IMG/VR virus record: IMGVR_UViG_3300042301_005288
Span: 1-22,575 of that record
Direction: 5' to 3' (one strand)
DNA: 22,575 nucleotides
From: a virus
Shown here: piece after piece, positions 1 through 6,892 of the stretch
Layout: every line of letters begins with the position of its first letter
How positions within the stretch are numbered: the stretch's first letter is position 1
The notes under the pieces: model-generated
Databases searched by the model: none
Seen by the model: only the letters and a program-made list of their open reading frames with translations
What the model was told of the DNA's origin: nothing
Made by a program: the position numbers and the translations under genes

Positions 1-125
1 ATCCGCCGACTGTTACTCTAATTGAAGGACGTGTATACGACTTTAAGGAAGGCACACTAGTTGGAAGAGACCAGAAATTCCATAGTGATTATTCATATCG
101 CAGAGCGATTATTATTGGGGAGTAA
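1..125 (+). CDS. 3' end of an unknown gene (partial)
   Basis: The frame beginning at base 3 is open from the left edge to a TAA at 123-125 and gives about 40 residues ending SYRRAIIIGE. The stretch looks like ordinary protein (charged, with aromatic and glycine residues), and its stop lies 4 nt before the GTG start of the next gene. The Shine-Dalgarno-like GGGGAG for that gene falls inside the last codons here, a common arrangement in packed phage operons. No family is recognisable from the fragment. It also shows that the longer in-frame extension of the next gene back to base 61 is an artefact. Confidence 0.6.
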   Translation, partial: PPTVTLIEGRVYDFKEGTLVGRDQKFHSDYSYRRAIIIGE

Positions 126-129
126 ACAT

Positions 130-954
130 GTGAATAAAAAACACAAAACTGTTATAGTTACTCCAGCAGGGCGTAAACGATATTTGGAAGTACTTTTAAA
201 AAATCTGATAAAGCAAAAAGATGATTTTTCAATTTGGCAACTTTGGATAAACACTGAAAACCAAGAAGACATCGATTATTGCAAATCATTGGAGAAGGAG
301 CACAGCTGGATTAAATGTTATGACTTGGATATTCCGTATCATGGAATTAATTCTATTCATACGTTTTTTAAATATACAACCGAATCAAACGTAGTATACA
401 TACGATTAGACGATGACATCGTCTATCTTGAAAAGAATTTCATTCGCAAATTAGCAAATGAAAGAGCCAAAGACCCTGAGCCTTTTTTGATCTACGGCAA
501 CATCGTAAATAATGCTATATGCGATCATATACATCAACGAATTGGCGCTCTACCATTAAGCATTAGTGAAATGTCATATGATTGCCTATGTCCAGTTGCA
601 TGGGCAAATGGCCAAGTTGCCGAACAAAAACATAAGAACTTTTTCAACCATGTTGAAAACGGAACTCTAAATGCATATAAGTTTAATCAATGGAATCTTA
701 GACCGCATGCTGCCGAGAGATGCTCTATTAATTGTATTTCATGGCTAGGCTCACGCTTTGCTGAATTTGGAGGTAAAGTTGGTGAAGACGAAGAAGCTTG
801 GCTATCAGTCGATAAACCGATGATGGATAAAACATCATACAACAAAATATATGGAAACGCGTTGTGCGTTCATTATGCGTTTTATACGCAGCGTGAACAT
901 GTCGATTCATGCCCGCACATCTTAGATAAGTACATAGAAATTGCTAGTCTTTAA
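130..954 (+). CDS. glycosyltransferase-like protein
   Basis: A 274-residue protein if started at GTG 130. I chose this start because GGGGAG at 117-122 sits 7 nt upstream and because starting at TTG 61 would overlap the preceding gene. The N-terminus (KTVIVTPAGRKRYLEVLLKNL, residues 6-26) resembles the first beta strand and helix of GT-A glycosyltransferases, and RLDDDIVYL (about 92-100) supplies the DxD metal and nucleotide-sugar motif. The C-terminal part has GEDEEAW, similar to the acidic motif near the acceptor site of many GT2-type enzymes. No membrane segment is visible. The likely role is sugar transfer onto phage DNA or a surface glycan; the substrate cannot be read from sequence. It sits directly upstream of phoH in the same direction. 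Confidence 0.6.
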   Translation: MNKKHKTVIVTPAGRKRYLEVLLKNLIKQKDDFSIWQLWINTENQEDIDYCKSLEKEHSWIKCYDLDIPYHGINSIHTFFKYTTESNVVYIRLDDDIVYLEKNFIRKLANERAKDPEPFLIYGNIVNNAICDHIHQRIGALPLSISEMSYDCLCPVAWANGQVAEQKHKNFFNHVENGTLNAYKFNQWNLRPHAAERCSINCISWLGSRFAEFGGKVGEDEEAWLSVDKPMMDKTSYNKIYGNALCVHYAFYTQREHVDSCPHILDKYIEIASL

Positions 955-963
955 ATAAAACAT

Positions 964-1731
964 ATGTCAGCTAATCCAGTCAGAAAAACAAAGAAGAAGA
1001 AACTAAGTGATCATTTCACCGCTGCCGAGGATTCAATGGGAAACACCATTGAATCCTCTTTAGCATTAAATTTTACGCTGAATTTCAAAATAAAAAAGCC
1101 GTTCCACTTTAATGAAAAGCATCTAGCTTTTTATGATTCTATTTGCAATGACAATACAAACATTTCATTTGTAGATGGTTCAGCTGGAACTGCTAAATCA
1201 TACATCGCGGTTCTTGCTGCTTTGGAACTATTCAAAGAAAAAAAGATAAAGCAGATTGTTTATATCCGAAGCGTCATTGAAAGTGCATCGCGTTCAATCG
1301 GCGCGTTGCCTGGCGAAGTTGATGATAAGTTCTTACCTTATGCAATGCCTCTTATTGAAAAGGCTAGAGAAATAACCGACGATGCAACCGCGCAACAGCT
1401 TAAGGCCGCGGGTATACTGCAAGCTATCCCTGTAAATTTCGTTCGTGGTTTAACATTCAATGATAGTATTGTTATTGTCGATGAAGCGCAGAACCTAACA
1501 CGCAATGAGATTGTAACTATCCTTACTCGCTTTGGTAAGAACACACGATATGTAGTGTGCGGCGACTTAAAGCAAACTGACATCGGAAAGATGTCTGGAT
1601 ACAAGGACATCTTTAACCGATTTGATACGCAGGATGCGGTGCGTCACGGTATGAACACGTTTCATTTTGGTGACGGCGAAATTGTTCGTAGCAAGATTCT
1701 CCGCTACATTGTTAGTGTACTGGAGGCTTAA
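964..1731 (+). CDS. phoH: PhoH-like P-loop ATPase
   Basis: A 255-residue PhoH-family protein. Walker A is GSAGTAKS (residues 72-79) and Walker B is IVIVDEAQN (about 169-177), followed by the family segment TRFGKNTRYVVCGDLKQTD. The region GALPGEVDDKF between them is also typical of PhoH. The first 45 residues are a lysine-rich, low-complexity extension. PhoH proteins are very common in phages; they bind ATP and have been linked to RNA metabolism or phosphate stress, but the phage role is unsettled. The start codon has no clear Shine-Dalgarno sequence. Its TAA overlaps the TAA of the opposing helicase gene inside a TTAA palindrome, so the two genes converge with no spacer. An RNA-related role would suit the other RNA enzymes in this window, but that is inference. 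Confidence 0.9.
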   Translation: MSANPVRKTKKKKLSDHFTAAEDSMGNTIESSLALNFTLNFKIKKPFHFNEKHLAFYDSICNDNTNISFVDGSAGTAKSYIAVLAALELFKEKKIKQIVYIRSVIESASRSIGALPGEVDDKFLPYAMPLIEKAREITDDATAQQLKAAGILQAIPVNFVRGLTFNDSIVIVDEAQNLTRNEIVTILTRFGKNTRYVVCGDLKQTDIGKMSGYKDIFNRFDTQDAVRHGMNTFHFGDGEIVRSKILRYIVSVLEA

Positions 1732-3437
1732 ACTAATCGGTCCATAAAGGTATCACTCAAGTATTGGCGCGAATACTTAAGGAAATCCTTAGCACGCGAA
1801 TCAAGTATGTAGGTCGTACTATAATCGTCAGCATGGCGTGTAGTACGACCTGCACTTTGTTCAAGCACTGATGCAGTTTCTCCAAAGTAAACATCGCGTG
1901 CAAATTTGAATCGGCGAGCCCATAGCGGACTGCCCACATTTGGAAATGCTAGCTTGGTAATTATGTTAAATCGACCTTTATCATCAGAAAGGTCAATACC
2001 CGTGAATAGCGATGGCCCCACAAGCACGGAGTCGCTTGGCTTGTTTTCCAGTTGATCAAGCAGCTCAAGTTTTTCAGCAGTATTTGAATATGTTAGTAGA
2101 CGATGTGAATGTCGGCTGTTAGCTTTAAGTTCTTCGGCAATCAAGTGGGTTACCGTATGAATAACACCGCGCTCATTGGAATGCGAATCAAGCAGTTCGT
2201 CAATTTTCTTTACAGCTTTATTGACACTGTCGCGCCCGCCTGAATATCCCATGTCAGCTGTATTGCACAGCACAATTGGAGATTTGTTTGAGTCCCACTC
2301 ACTATTTACATTGATGATATAGCACTTTGCAGGATCAAGCTTCCAGCGGTCAATCAACAGCTTTGGCTGAAGCGTAGCGGACATGTAAATACGAGTACGC
2401 GCAAAGTTTCGGAAGTGTCGATGAAACAGCAGATGGTCCGACATATTGTGGTATGCACGTTCACCGTCGTCATCGCATACAACAAGATTGCGTAGACCGT
2501 GTTGTGCAATCATTTGCGTATAATCCTCGACTTTACAATGATGGTCCTTAATATCATCGGCAAGCGTGAATAGACTCTTTACTTCGCGCGGTAGGTTCTT
2601 GTGCCAAGCCGTCAAGTTAGCATTGTCATATCCGCCAGGAATGTAAGAAGATGAAAGGCTTGTTTTGATTGTTTCAAGCGTGTTCTTTACAAGCGTATAT
2701 TCTGCATAAACAGTTTGCAGTGCAACATGATGGTCATGCGGATTTGACTTTTCCGGAATCTTTAGCGCTTCAGTGATTGCTGTGTAAAGCGGCTTTGTAG
2801 GTACATCATATGCATGTCCAATTTTATTTAGAGCACCAATGACTCCGTTTATACGATCGGCTGTTTCAGGCTTTAAGCGACATGCAAAATGACTTTCCAC
2901 AATGTCAGGTATCTTATGCGCTTCGTCACAAATGATTACGTCACGTGTACGAAATGGAGACTTGTCGCCCATCTTGCGCAGGACATAATTCATTTGAATT
3001 AGCCAATAGGAATAATTCATTAGTGAACGCGGAGATTGAATAGCAGCACGCCGGCGCTGAATGTAAGCGCAAGTTCCAGCGCAAGGTAATTCATTTGCCT
3101 CGGAGTATGATAATCCTAACGAACGGCAAACTCCTAGCGAGAATTTTTCTCCGTTAATGTCGCACGTGTATGTATCGACACCGCTGATTGATTTGACGTC
3201 GGAATGACGTGATTTGAACTTTACATTGCAATCATATTCATATTGTTGCTGTAAAGACTTTTCGCTTGTTAGAAGATATGACATATAGCCGCTCTCTGCC
3301 AAAATCTTAGAGAGTTCAAGCGCAATAAGACTCTTTCCTGTTCCTGTAGGCGCTTGAATGAATATGTCTTTCTTACCACTTGCCATTGCTTCACGCACGT
3401 GATCAAGGACATCTTGCTGTGCTGGCCGTAATTGCAT
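1728..3437 (-). CDS. DinG/XPD-like superfamily 2 helicase
   Basis: A 569-residue helicase counted from ATG 3437. Visible motifs: RPAQQ near the N-terminus, Walker A APTGTGKS (29-36), DEAH box CDEAHK (170-175), MSATL (motif III-like, C-terminal half) and QSAGRTTRH (motif VI, near the C-terminus). Four cysteines at about 92, 104, 119 and 123 lie between Walker A and the DEAH box, as in the 4Fe-4S domain of XPD and DinG, which marks this as an iron-sulphur helicase acting 5' to 3' on DNA if the family rule holds. It is the only minus-strand gene here. A perfect promoter lies so close upstream that the mRNA should begin at or next to the ATG. A TTG 27 nt further upstream (3464) lies inside that promoter and is not a credible start. 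Confidence 0.85.
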   Translation of the reverse strand: MQLRPAQQDVLDHVREAMASGKKDIFIQAPTGTGKSLIALELSKILAESGYMSYLLTSEKSLQQQYEYDCNVKFKSRHSDVKSISGVDTYTCDINGEKFSLGVCRSLGLSYSEANELPCAGTCAYIQRRRAAIQSPRSLMNYSYWLIQMNYVLRKMGDKSPFRTRDVIICDEAHKIPDIVESHFACRLKPETADRINGVIGALNKIGHAYDVPTKPLYTAITEALKIPEKSNPHDHHVALQTVYAEYTLVKNTLETIKTSLSSSYIPGGYDNANLTAWHKNLPREVKSLFTLADDIKDHHCKVEDYTQMIAQHGLRNLVVCDDDGERAYHNMSDHLLFHRHFRNFARTRIYMSATLQPKLLIDRWKLDPAKCYIINVNSEWDSNKSPIVLCNTADMGYSGGRDSVNKAVKKIDELLDSHSNERGVIHTVTHLIAEELKANSRHSHRLLTYSNTAEKLELLDQLENKPSDSVLVGPSLFTGIDLSDDKGRFNIITKLAFPNVGSPLWARRFKFARDVYFGETASVLEQSAGRTTRHADDYSTTYILDSRAKDFLKYSRQYLSDTFMDRLV

Positions 3438-3443
3438 ATCCTT

Positions 3444-3471
3444 ATTATAACAAACTGTAGCCAAATGTAAA
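3444..3471 (-). promoter_or_regulatory. minus-strand promoter of the helicase gene
   Basis: Reading the minus strand, TTTACA (3471-3466) and TATAAT (3449-3444) are separated by 16 bp. Only 6 nt separate the -10 hexamer from the helicase ATG at 3437, so the usual start of transcription would fall on or beside the start codon. This predicts a leaderless mRNA. The hexamers match the seven + strand promoters of this window, but the shared leader found after most of those is absent. Confidence 0.75.
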
Positions 3472-3496
3472 TGAGAAAAATTTTTGAATTTTGTTA

Positions 3497-3525
3497 TTTA
3501 CATGTGCGTGAAGTCTCTGTATAAT
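3497..3525 (+). promoter_or_regulatory. promoter P2 (TTTACA-17-TATAAT)
   Basis: TTTACA at 3497-3502 and TATAAT at 3520-3525 with a 17-bp spacer, back to back with the minus-strand helicase promoter. Unlike the other + strand copies it is not followed by the CTGTAAGG leader. Its transcript would enter the structured region 3546-3705, where no intact gene is found, so it may drive a small RNA or a short gene that is broken here. Confidence 0.65.
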
Positions 3526-3575
3526 AATTAAAAGTTCATTCGACGATGGCTGCATTAAAGGCTGCGAAAAAAACC

Positions 3576-3705
3576 ATGATATCCTCAAGATCCACCGAAG
3601 GTTCCCGAAGGGATCATCAAATACCTCAAGATCCATGAAAGGTGGATTAGAGTCATTTTTCCGACCTTCAACGGATATTCTGTCAGTAAAATGCCGAAAA
3701 AGTGA
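3576..3705 (+). other. possible broken small gene or structured RNA
   Basis: This stretch between promoters P2 and P3 has two readings. Coding: from 3580 one frame is open to TGA 3703-3705 and gives a natural-looking 41-residue stretch (…PKVPEGIIKYLKIHERW…SVSKMPKK), but it has no start codon; the ATG at 3576 is in a different frame, so one extra base near 3579-3582 would have to be explained. RNA: the 12-mer CCTCAAGATCCA occurs at 3583-3594 and 3624-3635, and both copies can pair with GGTGGAT (3641-3647) as mutually exclusive stems (ATCCACC 3590-3596, or ATCCA 3631-3635). A small hairpin TCCC-GAA-GGGA lies at 3603-3613. I cannot decide between the two. Confidence 0.3.
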
Positions 3706-3724
3706 AAATTTATGAAATTTCTTA

Positions 3725-3753
3725 TTTACATCTAAGAATATTCCGTTTATAAT
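3725..3753 (+). promoter_or_regulatory. promoter P3 with leader and SD
   Basis: TTTACA 3725-3730, a 17-bp spacer ending TTCCGTT, and TATAAT 3748-3753. The leader CCTGTAAGGAAACTACCAC follows, with AAGGA at 3762-3766, 9 nt before ATG 3776. Spacer end and leader match P4, P5 and P6 nearly base for base. Confidence 0.8.
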
Positions 3754-3775
3754 GATCCTGTAAGGAAACTACCAC

Positions 3776-4050
3776 ATGATTATCGAATCTGCCAAAATTA
3801 ACGCAAACAAATTTCGTTGGGAAAACACTGTCGGAACGGCAATGGCAAGTGATCTGGCTACCGTGCAGGTCAAGTCCCAATTCATCGGATTCATGATTGG
3901 TCGGACGATCAAGGACTGTATGTTATTGGCAAGAAAGAGAACAAAGCGTTCATCTTCTCCCGAGCAATGCGAGGTCACGAAAACGAAATTCTTGGATGGC
4001 TTTTCAACTCCGTCGATTATAAGTTCAGCTTGGTAATCTTCAACGATTGA
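3776..4050 (+). pseudogene. small phage gene interrupted by a -1 frameshift
   Basis: Promoter, leader and SD point to ATG 3776. The first frame starts MIIESAKINANKFRWENTVG and stays natural to about SDL at 3850-3856, then loses protein-like character although it runs on to 4036. The -1 frame is open from 3853 and reads GYRAGQVPIHRIHDWSDDQG onward, with further convincing protein (…VIGKKENKAFIFSRAMRG…) to TGA 4048-4050. Adding one G in CTGG at 3854-3857 joins them as …SDLGYRAGQVP…, a protein of about 91 residues. No standard slippery heptamer is present, so a one-base deletion or an assembly error in a G run is more likely than programmed frameshifting. The function is unknown. The next gene starts 11 nt downstream. 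Confidence 0.6.
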
Positions 4051-4060
4051 TAAATATAAA

Positions 4061-4678
4061 ATGCTATCATTCAAAACATACATCGCCGAAGGATTCACTA
4101 ACCTAATCCTTTCTAAGCACGACAAAGATCGTGAAAAATATGCGACCCAAGTATGGGATATGCTGCAGGTGTCGTATGCTAAGATTGGCGGAATCAAAGG
4201 TTCTGGATTCTCTTCGGTGGATGATATGATCAAAACAATTCCGTTTTGGAAACTATACTTTGATGGTGATCGTCTTAAAACTGTCATTCTTTACAAGGAT
4301 CGTGGCGGACGCAAGGTAATTGCTGTTGGAACTGATGGATCGCAAAAAGCACTGAAAGTTTTGGCTAATGTTATGCGTGAATCCTTTAAGGTCTCGTTTG
4401 GCGAATACTCTAAAGGTTTGCTGGCATTCATCATCAAGACAGTGCCACGTGAATTGCTGAAATCGTATGCTATTCCGAATAAAAAGGTTTCGGATATTCT
4501 TGATGATTCGGTGATTATCATTCCTACACAAGAATATGTAAATGATAACCTACAGTCTGTAGATCAGGCAATGTATACTCGCTTTAAAGATTGGCGTGAG
4601 TATTTCTATGTGAGAGAAATTGGAGGCACTCCTCTACTTAAGATGGCGATTGGAACGCCTGGAAAGCCAATCTTATGA
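4061..4678 (+). CDS. hypothetical phage protein, 205 aa
   Basis: I do not recognise a named family. The start MLSFKTYIAEG resembles the opening (…FKxYIxE…) of many proteins in T4-like and related myoviruses. The middle contains ILYKDRGGRKVIAVGTDGS, a beta-hairpin-like stretch, followed by a mixed helical region and a C-terminal IGGTPLLKMAIGTPGKPIL. No signal peptide or membrane segment is visible. There is no Shine-Dalgarno sequence before the ATG, only AT-rich DNA (GATAAATATAAA). The final 4 nt overlap the next gene (ATGA), so the two are probably translationally coupled and expressed from promoter P3 with the frameshifted gene. Confidence 0.75.
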   Translation: MLSFKTYIAEGFTNLILSKHDKDREKYATQVWDMLQVSYAKIGGIKGSGFSSVDDMIKTIPFWKLYFDGDRLKTVILYKDRGGRKVIAVGTDGSQKALKVLANVMRESFKVSFGEYSKGLLAFIIKTVPRELLKSYAIPNKKVSDILDDSVIIIPTQEYVNDNLQSVDQAMYTRFKDWREYFYVREIGGTPLLKMAIGTPGKPIL

Positions 4679-5268
4679 TCGTGTATTTACATGGCTTCAA
4701 CAGTGGGCATGATCCACACAATGTTAAGATTACTGCTCTGCGTAAACTTGACAAGGAAGTCCTTGGATTTTCATATGATACATTCTCTCCACGCGAAGAA
4801 GTCATACGGTCCATTGTTGATCGTATTAAGGAATATGCAGATGACCTACTAATCGTCGGAACGAGTCTTGGTGCATATTATGCTGATGCATGTGCTAAGG
4901 CTTTAGGAGTTCCATGCGTGCTGATCAATCCGTGTGTCGATCCTTACAACGCTTTTTCGGATCGTTCGCTTGAGACTGAATATGTCAATTATGTACATAA
5001 GACAGTTTCTCGTTTGACATCCGAAACTGTGGAATCCTGGAAAGGACATTCCATGACAGAGACCGTCGGGCATACATACATTCCGCTCGTTTTGCTAGCT
5101 GACGGCGACGAAGTATTTGATTCGAGTGAAACTGCCGAAACACTGCGGAATTATGAGGTAATGAGGTTTTTAGGTGGAACTCATCGTTTTGAACAAATTG
5201 AGGATTCGGTAAAATCTATTGAAATTTACCGAAACATGTGCAAAATTGCCGCAAATCTCAATTTTTGA
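4675..5268 (+). CDS. YqiA-like alpha/beta-hydrolase esterase (UPF0227-type)
   Basis: A 197-residue protein of usual length for the YqiA/UPF0227 esterases. It opens with MIVYLHGFNSG (oxyanion-hole strand and HG motif). The nucleophile elbow is VGTSLGAYYA with Ser64, the acid is probably Asp143 or Asp145 in LLADGDEVFD, and the histidine is His170 in LGGTHRF. That is a full Ser-Asp-His triad in the right order and spacing. Such enzymes hydrolyse short acyl esters or thioesters; the substrate here is unknown. It is probably cytoplasmic, with no signal peptide. It overlaps the previous gene by 4 nt and is the last gene before promoter P4. Confidence 0.8.
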   Translation: MIVYLHGFNSGHDPHNVKITALRKLDKEVLGFSYDTFSPREEVIRSIVDRIKEYADDLLIVGTSLGAYYADACAKALGVPCVLINPCVDPYNAFSDRSLETEYVNYVHKTVSRLTSETVESWKGHSMTETVGHTYIPLVLLADGDEVFDSSETAETLRNYEVMRFLGGTHRFEQIEDSVKSIEIYRNMCKIAANLNF

Positions 5269-5298
5269 AACTTTTTTCACTTTTGGTGCATTTTCTTG

Positions 5299-5327
5299 TT
5301 TACATTGGTCGGTTTTCCGTTTATAAT
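5299..5327 (+). promoter_or_regulatory. promoter P4 with upstream T-rich element
   Basis: TTTACA 5299-5304, a 17-bp spacer ending TTCCGTT, and TATAAT 5322-5327, followed by CCTGTAAGGCAACCACTAC and ATG 5353. Just upstream, 5269-5298 holds the T-rich block (AACTTTTTTCAC…TGCATTTTCTTG) that also precedes P6, P7 and P8. Here that block forms at best a weak hairpin, so a terminator cannot be claimed. Confidence 0.8.
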
Positions 5328-5352
5328 AATCCTGTAAGGCAACCACTACAAA

Positions 5353-5613
5353 ATGACCAATTTACAAATTCTTAAGTCTGATTTAGAAATGCATGTCGCT
5401 CGAAGGGAGCAGCTGGCAAATGGCAATGGCGGATTCTTTATTCGACGTGAAGGGTATCCAGTGACTGGTGTTCTTGCCAGTTATGATAAGATCATTGTAT
5501 CTCTTAAAAAAGAAATTGCCGATCTTGAAATAAAGAAGACTGCGCGTAAGCAGCCGCAGAAAAAGACCACGACCAAGAAGAAAACCTCTAGCAAAAAGAA
5601 AGCCGCTAAATGA
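5353..5613 (+). CDS. small coiled-coil protein with lysine-rich tail
   Basis: An 86-residue protein with no family I recognise. Residues 1-20 and 45-62 have helical heptad-like patterns (LQILKSDLEMHVARREQL; YDKIIVSLKKEIADLEI). From about residue 62 to the end the chain is almost only K, T, S, A and Q, like histone-H1-type tails that bind nucleic acid without sequence preference. The start is well fixed by promoter P4 and the AAGGC leader. The stop overlaps the RNA ligase start (ATGA, 4 nt), so the two are coupled. A role in holding nucleic acid near the ligase is possible but is inference. Confidence 0.75.
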   Translation: MTNLQILKSDLEMHVARREQLANGNGGFFIRREGYPVTGVLASYDKIIVSLKKEIADLEIKKTARKQPQKKTTTKKKTSSKKKAAK

Positions 5614-6641
5614 AACTTGCCTCAGTTGAACTCGTAAAAGAAATCAAACCTCATTCAAATGCTGACTCGCTTGAGATCGCCGTTGTCCTTGGGTATGAAT
5701 GTATCGTACCAATCGGTAAGTTTTCGCCGGGACAAGCTGTTGTGTTGATTCAGCCTGACGTTGTGCTTCCAGATGCTCCATGGGCAGAGGTTTTCCGGGC
5801 GCGATCAAATCGTGTCAAGGCTATGAAGCTGCGTGGAGTTTGGAGCTTCGGTATTGTCCTCAGTGTATTTGATATCGTCGATCACAACTCACGCGGTAGT
5901 GCGCAGCTGAAGCGTTGGCTGCTTCCAATTAACATCGGAAAGGATATCTCTGAGGAAATTGGAGTCGCTAAGTATGAACCTCCCGCGCCAAAGTCTCTTG
6001 ACGCTGCAGGACACTTGCCGTCTAGAATGCCAAAGACCGACGAAGAGCGTTATCAAAACCTGACTGACAGCCTGCCATACGGCGAACATGTTGACGTCAC
6101 GCTGAAGATTGACGGTCAAAGCGCTACTTACTTCTGTATCCGTGACGCGAATGCTGAAGGTGGATGGCGCACTGGAATTTGTTCTCGATCTCTTGAGATT
6201 AAGCCTGAGTGCAATAACAATTACACGCTCGCTGAACGTAAGTACAACATTCTCGAAAAGCTCAAGAACTATTGTACGTACCATAACGTCAGCCTTGCAC
6301 TACGTGGCGAGGTTTACGGGCAAGGCATTCAAGCCTTTGATGCAAATCCACACTCTAAGCTCCCGCTTGACTTTGCAGCATTTAGCGTATGGAACCACGA
6401 CACTCTAGCTTATGAAGGTCCCAATGACCCACATTACTACGAAAAGGTAGCAGCCGCTACGGTTGGCGAAATTCCCGTTGTACCGATGGTCGAGCGTCAG
6501 GTAGTTCTTACGTCTGAACTGATTGAAAAGTATGCACGTGGAATCGACAAGATTGAAGGCAAGCGTTTTGAAGGAGTTGTGATTAAGCATTCGCTTGGTA
6601 GCTTCAAAGTCATCAACCTTTCCTACGACGAACGCAAGTAA
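5610..6641 (+). CDS. RNA ligase, DRB0094/Rnl5 family
   Basis: A 343-residue protein matching the length and layout of the Deinococcus DraRnl (DRB0094, Rnl5) family: an N-terminal OB-type domain (residues 1-120) and a C-terminal nucleotidyltransferase domain. Motif I is LKIDGQSA with the AMP-accepting lysine at 166. RGEVYGQGIQ (232-241) corresponds to motif III, EGVVIK (321-326) to motif IV and SFKVIN (331-336) to motif V. In this family the enzyme seals 3'-OH/5'-phosphate nicks in RNA or RNA-DNA hybrids using ATP. It overlaps the upstream lysine-rich gene by 4 nt and the downstream gene by 1 nt. The window also encodes RtcB, which seals the opposite end chemistry (2',3'-cyclic phosphate with 5'-OH). 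Confidence 0.88.
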   Translation: MKLASVELVKEIKPHSNADSLEIAVVLGYECIVPIGKFSPGQAVVLIQPDVVLPDAPWAEVFRARSNRVKAMKLRGVWSFGIVLSVFDIVDHNSRGSAQLKRWLLPINIGKDISEEIGVAKYEPPAPKSLDAAGHLPSRMPKTDEERYQNLTDSLPYGEHVDVTLKIDGQSATYFCIRDANAEGGWRTGICSRSLEIKPECNNNYTLAERKYNILEKLKNYCTYHNVSLALRGEVYGQGIQAFDANPHSKLPLDFAAFSVWNHDTLAYEGPNDPHYYEKVAAATVGEIPVVPMVERQVVLTSELIEKYARGIDKIEGKRFEGVVIKHSLGSFKVINLSYDERK

Positions 6642-6877
6642 TGGATCACTTTGAATTTCGTTGGAAGCAGCGGCTCGGATATGCATTGCGAAAATCTGAA
6701 CGAAAAGATTTTCACAATGCTGTTCGTACCTCGCGCAAATTCATACATAAAGAACCAAACACGAGCGGAACTGTTTATGCAGTAAAGCATAAAGGCATAA
6801 ACATTGTTGTTGTATATGACCCGCTTCTTGACATTCTGATTACTGTCCTACCACCGTCAAATAACCATAAGAAATAA
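6641..6877 (+). CDS. small hypothetical protein, faintly DUF4258/RelE-like
   Basis: A 78-residue protein whose ATG shares one base with the ligase stop (TAATG). The pattern HFEFRWKQRLGYALRKSER…, then a glycine turn and VKHKGINIVVVYDPLLDILITVLP, recalls the helix-helix-sheet order of DUF4258 and other RelE/BECR-fold proteins, which end with strands carrying V-V-x-D and I-x-T-V. The match is only to general shape; no catalytic residues can be assigned with certainty. If correct it would be an RNA-cleaving or RNA-binding protein beside an RNA ligase. Otherwise it is an ordinary unknown phage protein. Confidence 0.7.
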   Translation: MDHFEFRWKQRLGYALRKSERKDFHNAVRTSRKFIHKEPNTSGTVYAVKHKGINIVVVYDPLLDILITVLPPSNNHKK

Positions 6878-6892
6878 TTTATATCTATTCAT

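Noticed and set aside
61-129. N-terminal extension of the glycosyltransferase-like gene back to TTG 61
   Set aside because: It overlaps the end of the upstream gene in another frame and has no ribosome binding site, while GTG 130 has GGGGAG 7 nt before it.
3438-3464. TTG start for the helicase 27 nt upstream of ATG 3437
   Set aside because: These bases form the -10 and spacer of the helicase promoter, so they would not be in the mRNA.
3546-3600. Programmed -1 frameshift at the run of seven A (3567-3573)
   Set aside because: The zero-frame codons give G-AAA-AAA, not a standard slippery heptamer, and the -1 product does not look more protein-like than the frame beginning at 3580.
3769-4287. 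Minus-strand open frame of 172 codons
   Set aside because: It lies opposite the promoter-driven gene at 3776 and the start of the 4061 gene, has no promoter or Shine-Dalgarno sequence, and its product lacks natural composition.
6109-6408. Second + strand frame of 99 codons within the RNA ligase gene
   Set aside because: It lies wholly inside the ligase gene, whose motifs I, III, IV and V are intact; the alternative product has shadow-type composition.
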